DNA of 64,000 nucleotides from contig NC_064039.1 of the NCBI RefSeq assembly GCF_932526225.1, positions 13,720,139 to 13,784,138 of the forward strand. Reading direction: 5' to 3'. Shown one piece after another: positions 56,617-64,000 of this stretch. A program made the translations under genes and the position numbers. The notes under the pieces are model-generated. The model was not told where the DNA came from and did no database searches. It saw only the letters and a list, made by a program, of their open reading frames with translations. Position 1 is the stretch's first letter. Each line of letters opens with the position of its first letter. The DNA comes from Nematostella vectensis (Eukaryota; Cnidaria; Anthozoa; Actiniaria; Edwardsiidae).

Positions 56617-57196
56617 GAGTGACACCACAGGGTACCCGCGCGATGACCACAAAAACCAAGTCGCATACCTATACCATATTTCTATGCCTATGGGGCTACG
56701 CGCGCGGCCTGCGGCCGCGCTTAGCTCCGCTATAAACACGGTCCTGCGAAAAATTGTGCACAATCACATGGCCCTTCTAGGGCTCCGTAGTATTTTATTT
56801 ATTATATAAATAGAGAAATTTATATAAGCTTACATAACACTTTATTAGACTTGGCAGTTCGACCAACGGTCCAGTTGAAGACAGACAGAAACTTACATTG
56901 AAATGAATCCGTCTCGCTAATGTCACGCACGAGACTGTGATGTTAGATAGCGTTTTACAGCTTTACATCTCGCTTGGTTTTTCCCTTTGTATTTTTGTCT
57001 TTAAGATTTTCTACATAATCCTCTACAGTGTCATTGAGAGTATCAAATCTATTGTCTTCCATATTGAACGCTTTCTATTCAATTTTCACAGTAAAATTTC
57101 ATTCACTCGCTCAATGGAGCTCAAGAACAAAATAAACATGCAAAATGAAATGTTTTATTTTCGCTCATTTGAAATCTCGGTATGTATATAATACCC

Positions 57197-57219
57197 GGGG
57201 GGGGGGGGGGGGGGGGGGG
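57197..57219. repeat. Oligo-G tract (23 G)
   Basis: An uninterrupted G run after ATAATACCC. It is followed by several short related segments (CCTAAAAGATAGCAGAGTCGG and AATAGCAGAATCGGAAAAATC at about 57480-57570). Confidence 0.9.
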
Positions 57220-57673
57220 ACTTCGAGAAAAACCGACATCAAAATCAATTTTAACCCTAAGGGATAGCACTAAGGGCGTGGTTAACAACAATTCTTAGAT
57301 AGCACATTGGGTGTGGTCGAAGGAATTTGTAACCCTGAGAGATGCTTGTTTTAATTGGCTGATGGATCCTGTATTGTTATGTTACCGACAAAAAAGGCAA
57401 AAGTGTTAACCGATCAGTTGACTTGTGGTTTATTGTAAAATACGTTTCTAGCGATTGGGCCACCATTGAGCGTGAGACACCCTAAAAGATAGCAGAGTCG
57501 GAAAAATCCTCCTCCCCCGGCGTGAAAACCCCTAAAAGATTTAATAGCAGAATCGGAAAAATCCTAAAACACACCCTAAGAGATTGTTGGTAAGAATTTT
57601 ATACCCTTAAAGATAGGTCAAGCACCCCCGTCTACTTTTCTGGAGAGACCCCCCACCCCGGGATATAATAAAT

Positions 57674-57786
57674 AAGTTATTTCACGGTTAGTTCGCTTTT
57701 ACGATTTCTATTCAATCGTTGTGTAAAGTTTTACACAACTCGTGAAAAAAAAAATAGTACGCGCTCACCAACCGTGAAATAACCTA
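57674..57786. mobile_element. Short palindromic element (~113 bp)
   Basis: AAGTTATTTCACGGTTAG at the left and CCAACCGTGAAATAACCT at the right form inverted ends. The interior contains GTGTAAAGTTTTACAC. Confidence 0.65.
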
Positions 57787-58373
57787 TACAGTTATCAGCA
57801 TCTTCAGCTTTTGTTGGATACTAAACAAACATATATATTCAGGCCCAGATCGAAACCATTCTGATTCAAAATCAATAAAGCTTTTCGAATGACAGAATTG
57901 AAAATCCGGGATTCCGCATACATTTGAAAATAGGTGTAAAGCGGCTGCCTTGTCACCAGTTTACTGCGAAAACCGCAACTGACAAGAGACAAAAGAATCG
58001 ATTAGAATCCGAGTTATTTAACAAGTTATCCGCTCTAAATTATCAGTCACATCCTTGAAGAAACGTTTAATAGACACACTTTCACTATGTTGAAATATTT
58101 TTTTCGTTAAAAATCATAGTAGAGTGTTAAGTTATTGATCACAAGAAACTGATGACAATACCGCTTGATAACTGACGATTTATAACTGCTCGAAGGTATG
58201 CCATAATAGCAGACCAGTACGGGAGAAAGACTTTTAAAATCTATTTGTAAAGTTAAAGTCCAACTCGTCTAGCTTTCTTCTGGGCTGAATATAAGACGAG
58301 TACCTTGTATGTTTCAAGATATGCCATAGAAAGAGAGAGATCATGAATATTTGAAGTGTCAAGTGTAAGCGAC

Positions 58374-61300
58374 ATGGACCCTGTGCGTCACGTGATCATA
58401 CGGCTCCTACTGATCGCCATCGTGGCAGCGATACCACATGCGCATGCGCAGTCCCGTGAGGACTGTATCAAAGACGTCAACAAGCACTTCAACGCAATGC
58501 CTGGTCAGAGGAAAATCTAGTCTTTTGTTTATTTATTTGTTTTGTTCGTTGGTTCGTTTGTTTGTTTGTTTGTTTGTTTGTGATTACATTTAATAAGTTT
58601 ATTTAAAATTTTATGGATGCAATATTTTTCCTTATATTGAGGTATCCCTTAATTCCAGGTAAATACCTACATGGATTCAAAATCGAATCTTTTGTGGCTC
58701 AAAATCCATTCGATTGCTCTATCAAGTGCACAGAAAATCTCAGATGTCAATCATTTAACTACCAATCAGAAAGCAGCACTTCTGAGAATGCGTGCGAATT
58801 GTCGAACGCCACCCACCGAGCATCATCCCTACTGTCCAGGGAGGGGTACTCGTACTATGGCCCTGACCTTAACCTTCAGCCAGCCGTTTGTGTAAACTGT
58901 TCCCATGGCAACTTGTGCGTCCAGTCATGTGACAGCGATCGTGATTATGAGTGCTCATGCAACGAAGACAAAACTGGAAAGGACTGCTCCAAATGGAAAG
59001 GTAATTACTCTGTACACTTTTTTATACTTCGACTTTCTGAAAAGTGTGCTTCATGTTTTCAACTTTTTCAGCAAACGCTGCCGAATACGACGTGAAGTTT
59101 CCCGCTCGTAGCAACACGTCGCACATGGTCGTAGATGTGGTCAGCAGTATTACTGAATTCACAGCATGCGTATGGATCACTACTAGCACTAACGGTCCGC
59201 TGACCATCTTTTCATATGCTGAGCCCGCACAGATTTCGCAAATCGTGTTTGTCTGCGACAACCGTGAGAAGATGACGTCATGCAATCTGACAGTGAATGG
59301 AGCCTCGCGGTGAGTTTCTGCTTCGTTAAGTTTCTTTTGCTCCAAGCTTTTTAATATAATAACACGAGTTGCCTTGCTTCAGTGAGATGAAGTACTCGCA
59401 GCCTCTGAAAGGGGCCTGGTACCATATATGCATCAAATGGAGCAGCACCGGTGGCATATGGTCCTTCTTTGTAGATGGGGCCAAAAGGGGCCATGGTTCC
59501 ACACTAAGCCCAGGGCACAATATCACGTCACCCGGTAAGCTGGTCATTGGCCAGATTCAAAAGGTGATGGTCGGTGGTTTTGATGCCAGCAAGTCCTTCG
59601 TCGGGGCGATCAGTCGATTTAACGTGTGGAGTGAGTTGATCAGTGATGGGGCCATTGCATTGCTGGCTCAGACATGTGGTCGGGAGACTGGGAACCTTAT
59701 TGACTGGAGAGAGATGAAGTATCAAGGACGAGCTGACGTCATCATTCAAACACCGACTTCGTGTCTCGGAGTGGCAGGTAACGATGATTTTGTTTAAGGC
59801 CATAGTAGCTTGACACACACTTCCACCACCAGCTTAAAACAGGCGCCAAGCTAGGTGTATCTGCAAAGACCACACGCGCCACCGCCCCTCTTCTGCCAAA
59901 AACATCACTCCTCCTCGGACTGCAGATGTCCCCTTAGCAAATTCTGGTACGCGGCTGCAGACATGATTTTTGCCTGGCAGTTAAAATTACCTGTGATTGT
60001 AATAACAAGGCGTACACATGAAAATATGATTACAGTATGGCTTAGTAAATTTTTTAAATAAAGTACCTAGTTACAGTTCTGGGGGATTTTAAATAGCGAA
60101 GAAGTCTAGTTTCTTAACGGATTAAGTCTATCACAATTCATGTTTACATCTCAAGCTGGAGCAATATTGGTAAGATTATGACAACTATAAAGACTTTTTT
60201 ACGTGTATTCCGTTTTGTTATTCCCTCAGAAAAGGATTATGACCACGCCATGCACTTCGTAACCAAGTCCGACTCGCGTTACGCCATCGCCAATACGAGT
60301 ATGCCCGACCTGACTGCACTGACGCTTTGTGTTACCCTCAAGACGAGCGTTAAAGTCGACCTTGTCCCCTTCTCTTACGCCTGGGCCGGCGAGTCGAACG
60401 GCATTTATATAAGCATTTACGATGACGAGACGATCAGGTTTTATATCGACGGTTATTATAAGGAGAGGTGAGATATATCCACAATTTAAGCAGGCATCAT
60501 CATCATCATCATCATCACCGTCATCATCACCACCACAATCATTATTACAATAAAGTAAATAATAAAATCGCGCTGTTGCTGAAGATGTGTTTGTCATTGT
60601 TGCTGTTTGCGTTTCTTCTGCTCGGCTGTCGTTGTTGTTTTGTGTTGTTGTTTCGTTACTAATTAAATCACTAATTGTTTATCTTGTACATTGTCATTAC
60701 GTGTCTCTAGTGGCCACGCCCTTATTCGTGACCTCTGGAACAACAAATGGCACACTGTATGTCTCGCTTGGCAATCCTCCGGTAAAATGTGGGGCTACAT
60801 AGACGGTGTCGAAGTTAGAAACTCACAGACATTGGCGGAAGGATCGACTGTCAAGGGAACAGGAGTTGCAGTTCTCGGACAAGACCAAGATAGTTACGGT
60901 AAATCGGATATATTTTTTTCAAGGTTTGGGTCTGGTTGCAAACCTTCCTTCCTTCAACACCTTTTTCTATGAGAGAGAAAAAAAAACGCTGTAAAAACCA
61001 CCTCATGTTCAGGCCCAGCGGGACCAGACGTCGTGATACAAGTCAGCCCCTGTTTGCTTTATAAGTAAAGAAACTCAATACTCGTGACGGTCAAGCTGTT
61101 GAATTCACCCATGTTTCTACCCATGTTTCTAGGCTCCTTACAACTAGATCATCAAACAGAATAATTTCTACATAAAGCGCCTTGCACTAATCTATATATT
61201 AAATACGTCACGGGAAATAATAGCGTACATTAATAATAGTACATTATGCGTTTTCAGGCGGTGGTTTTCAAACATATCAAGCGTTTCTTGGTCTTCTCAA

Positions 61301-61475
61301 GAACGTGAACTTGTGGGACCGCGTGCTGACAGTTGACGAAATCATCCAGATCGCACAGGGGTGTGGCGAGGCACGTGGGAACGCAATCAGCTGGCAAGAT
61401 CTTAGATTCGCCTCCAGGAACAAGTTGCCGATTATACGGTACTCCAATTGCGTCACAGGTTGGTTAACCAATTAA
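58374..61475 (+). CDS. Secreted PAN/EGF/double-pentraxin protein
   Basis: Seven exons: 58374-58503, 58659-59000, 59072-59309, 59383-59777, 60230-60467, 60711-60898, 61258-61475 (TAA); phases agree and give 582 codons. Residues 1-26 form a signal peptide (IIRLLLIAIVAAIPHAHAQ). Residues ~44-115 fit a PAN/apple domain (NPFDCSIKCTENLRCQSFNY ... ACELSNATH). Residues ~125-157 are EGF-like (CVNCSHGNLC ... YECSCNEDKTGKDC). Two pentraxin (laminin-G-fold) domains follow: exons 3-4 (FTACVWITT, GAWYHICIKW, VDGAKRGHG, LVIGQIQK, SFVGAISRFNVWSELIS) and exons 5-7 (LTLCVTLKTS, KWHTVCLAWQSSG, YIDGVEV, VAVLGQDQDSYGGGFQ, NVNLWDRVL). Such domains bind extracellular ligands; the ligand is unknown. Domain borders sit at phase-1 introns. 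The end is uncertain: ACAG/GTTGGT at 61458 could be a donor leading to more exons, instead of the short WLTN-stop tail. Confidence 0.85.
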
Positions 61476-64000
61476 TACTCCTGTTCAAAACAGGCGCGTG
61501 TCCAGATGGGGAGTCCCACCCTGCTCATATGACGAAAAAAGTCCGACTCCGGTTGACACCTTCCTTAGTAGTCAAGGGTGTTGGGACATATCTCGTTACT
61601 TAGCGATTCGGTTGTTAGGCGCACGCGCGATCATCCGGGAACTTCGCACTTTTAGGCGGGAAAATCGAATGGGAAACAATTTACGCACGCGCGACATTCA
61701 GAAACTGGCGAGAAAAACGTAATAAAACAGCAAATACTGTAAAACCAAAAATGGCGAGCATGTTTTTTGTACCTAGGGCATCTACTTAGCGACCTGAAGA
61801 GCTGATTTGAGCAAGAAAAGAGTTGCTCAACTGTTAAAAGGCGAGATAAAAGTCGATATTTTGATAACAAAATTATTTCGCAACATTCGCATTTGTAACC
61901 AGGCTGTATCGCAATTCATAGATCCGGCATGTCAATGAAAGAGATGATGCAATAACAGCCATGTGGTCCCACAAATGTCCCACAAAAAGTCGGCAATCGA
62001 CGGCAAAAAAAGATTGGTTTGAGATATTTTTCTGCGAATCTGGACAAGCAAATAAATTCCGGTCAGCGTAGAAGGTGCTAGTCCTGTTTTCTTTGACCAG
62101 CCACTTTTAGTGTAGAGTTGGGACTCAAATTGCAGAAAAACACGTAATAATTATGCGAAGAAACGAAAAACAAAAAGCAAACAAACCACATACAAGAACA
62201 GCGTAAGTCGTTCTACCATTAAACTTGTGTTTGATATTATCCTAGGTTTACTTCAATGACATATAAGAATGAGACTGCCGTTTGTATTGTTGCTTGCCGA
62301 TAAAAGCGAATTCGGCATTCTCCATTAAGATCTACTTTTCCCCGCACTTGAATCACTGCAAGTTTACAAAAATAGCTTTAAAAGCACATAAACACATAGT
62401 ACCTACCGAAGAGAGCACCGCTTTATCTTATCATTTCCAAGTTTTCGTATTTCGAGCTGGTTTGTGCCTTTCCCATTCAACAACCAAACTTGTAGTTATC
62501 TATTTCTATGCTTCTCTACAAGATTTTCACCAAGCTTGGACATCAAATCAAGTTTCCATCATGTTAGGGGACCATGTTTTATTTCCCAAGTCGCAGGAAA
62601 ACCCCTATAAACGTCTGTATTTTAGATAAATCCGGGCAGGACTCACCGTCCTCGTCCGACATGTTGTACAATTGTGGGACTGTTGTGGGACATTTGGGTT
62701 GCACTTCGCTGGCTTCTATTTACTGTTTTCTGATTGGATATCCGTGCGCGTGTCGGATCTGTGAATACTGAATTGCACATGCGTAGATAATTATACTTCC
62801 AGTTTGCATTTCCAACTCTTAATAGATAGTGAGTACGGGAGCAAATCAAAATTGCGAGATTCTTGATAGTATGTGAGTGGATTTATACTAAAATCTTTGA
62901 GAAATCTTTGAGTAGACTGATCGCGATTTTTTAGGCAAAAAATATTCACCTAGTTGCCGTCTACAAAAAATTGTATCGATTTTTCGATATTTTAAAAATT
63001 AAAGAAATTATTTAAATAAGAGTGGAATAATCACAATTTTATTTAAAAAAATGAATTTTATCATTTTGAAGAATACGTAAATGTGTAGGCACCCTACTGA
63101 AACCACAAATAGAGGCAAGCAAACACAGATAAAGTCACAAATAGATACCTTTATTGCGCTCCGTCAGGTCCCATTTTACAGCCATCAGCCACAATAATCA
63201 ATGCTAAAACCTTCATTAGAAGCGAGTATCCATATTTATGTTAAATTACATGTCTGCACTGCATCATGGGAGTCTTGGAAACACCTTCACAGACAGGCGG
63301 GCAATCTCCTCCTCCAAAATCATAACAGTTTTTTTATAAGTCTCTTTGCTCCGAAGCCAAACAAAACATTTTTAGGTCAAAGGAACCCAGAAAAAAGCCT
63401 GAAAACAATTTTTGAATCAGGTTGGGTAGCAATGATGTTCGACATTGGAGAATATGAGGCCATTCACTAGAAAATTCCTTTCTCACTCGGTGAAGCCCAA
63501 ACAAGGAATTATCCGATTGAATCAACCTCAGCGTGCAAACATCCAAAAGCGCAGCATTAATTATGCCCAAATAGACTTCATGATGTCCTTAGGCACTCTC
63601 GAGATGTGAAAAAGCTGTAATTTTTAAGCAAATTACAAGCAAACCTGCTGTAGCTTAATTTAACTGGTAGTGTTGGACTTAAAGTAGGGGAGAGGTTTCT
63701 GTTTTCAGTCTGTTTTTCTTACATTTTTGCTCAAAAGTACCCAGGAGTGAAAGGAATAAATACAAAAAGCCCAAATAGTCGTGAAAGGGTTATCGAATGT
63801 TTCTGTTGTGACGCCAGGCGATGACGTCATCTAAATTTAGAGATTCATAAGCAATGGTGCCATGTCTAAATTCATTCCATTTCACAAATGTTTGGCGGAT
63901 TTATAACGTCTGGAAGTTTTCCTAGCAACGGCCCTCAGAGAAATGTCCCAAAACCCTTAAGATGGTTGATGTCATGCTTTCATTTGGATAGAAAAAATTT
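61476..64000. other. No recognised gene
   Basis: AT-rich sequence with short ORFs lacking exon structure or family likeness. Near 63753-63780 a fragment (AATACAAAAAGCCCAAATAG) matches, inverted, the right part of the RRP12 intron insertion at about 30424-30445. Further exons of the pentraxin gene could lie here or beyond the window; I could not identify any. Confidence 0.5.

Noticed and set aside
56937-57191. 84-codon plus ORF with two hydrophobic segments
   Set aside because: AT-rich, with no splice or promoter support and no family resemblance.
60226-60597. Acidic poly-Asp minus-strand ORF
   Set aside because: Shadow of a (CAT)n microsatellite and of a pentraxin exon on the plus strand.

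Overview
The window is eukaryotic and almost certainly from an early-branching animal, most plausibly a sea anemone or other cnidarian. The basis is inference: compact intron-rich genes whose exons read very close to vertebrate orthologues, GT-AG introns of a few hundred bases, many palindromic MITE-like elements, and a secreted PAN/EGF/pentraxin architecture. There are no operons or bacterial features. The very long ORFs of the window lie inside tandem repeats and are not genes.

Layout. (1) 1-9808, plus strand: the 3' part of an exportin-7 (XPO7/RanBP16) gene, 11 exons, 5' end outside the window. Its introns hold a 52-54-bp minisatellite, two U12-type introns (one AT-AC), a LINE fragment and three tandem arrays built on splice junctions. 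(2) 9809-16697: no clear gene, two inverted-repeat elements. (3) 16698-19364, minus strand: a five-exon gene for a small secreted protein with a Cys/Met/Pro-rich region and an SEA-like domain. (4) 19365-23544: mostly non-coding, with a TATA box and an orphan protein-like stretch near 20.0-20.3 kb. (5) 23785-47915, plus strand: a complete 39-exon RRP12 gene (ribosome biogenesis and export), 1263 codons, whose introns carry two large minisatellites, several splice-site-anchored arrays and MITEs. (6) 47916-58373: repeat-rich spacer with a 2.7-kb palindromic element, other inverted-repeat elements, a diverged 0.7-kb tandem duplication and a weak two-exon minus-strand candidate gene. (7) 58374-61475, plus strand: a seven-exon secreted protein with PAN/apple, EGF-like and two pentraxin domains. 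(8) 61476-64000: nothing recognised.

Most notable pattern: in XPO7 and RRP12, seven independent tandem arrays (an eighth is weaker) have a repeat unit that contains or starts at a real 5' or 3' splice site, with the functional junction at the edge of the array. In some arrays the duplicated sites have lost GT or AG; in others they are intact decoys followed by stop codons. Introns here appear to have grown repeatedly by tandem duplication seeded at exon-intron junctions.

Functionally, XPO7 is a Ran-dependent nuclear transport receptor and RRP12 is a HEAT-repeat factor for pre-ribosome maturation and export; their proximity may be coincidence. The two secreted-protein genes are unrelated to them. 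All splice sites were called by eye from consensus signals, reading phase and remembered similarity to vertebrate proteins; no alignment was run.
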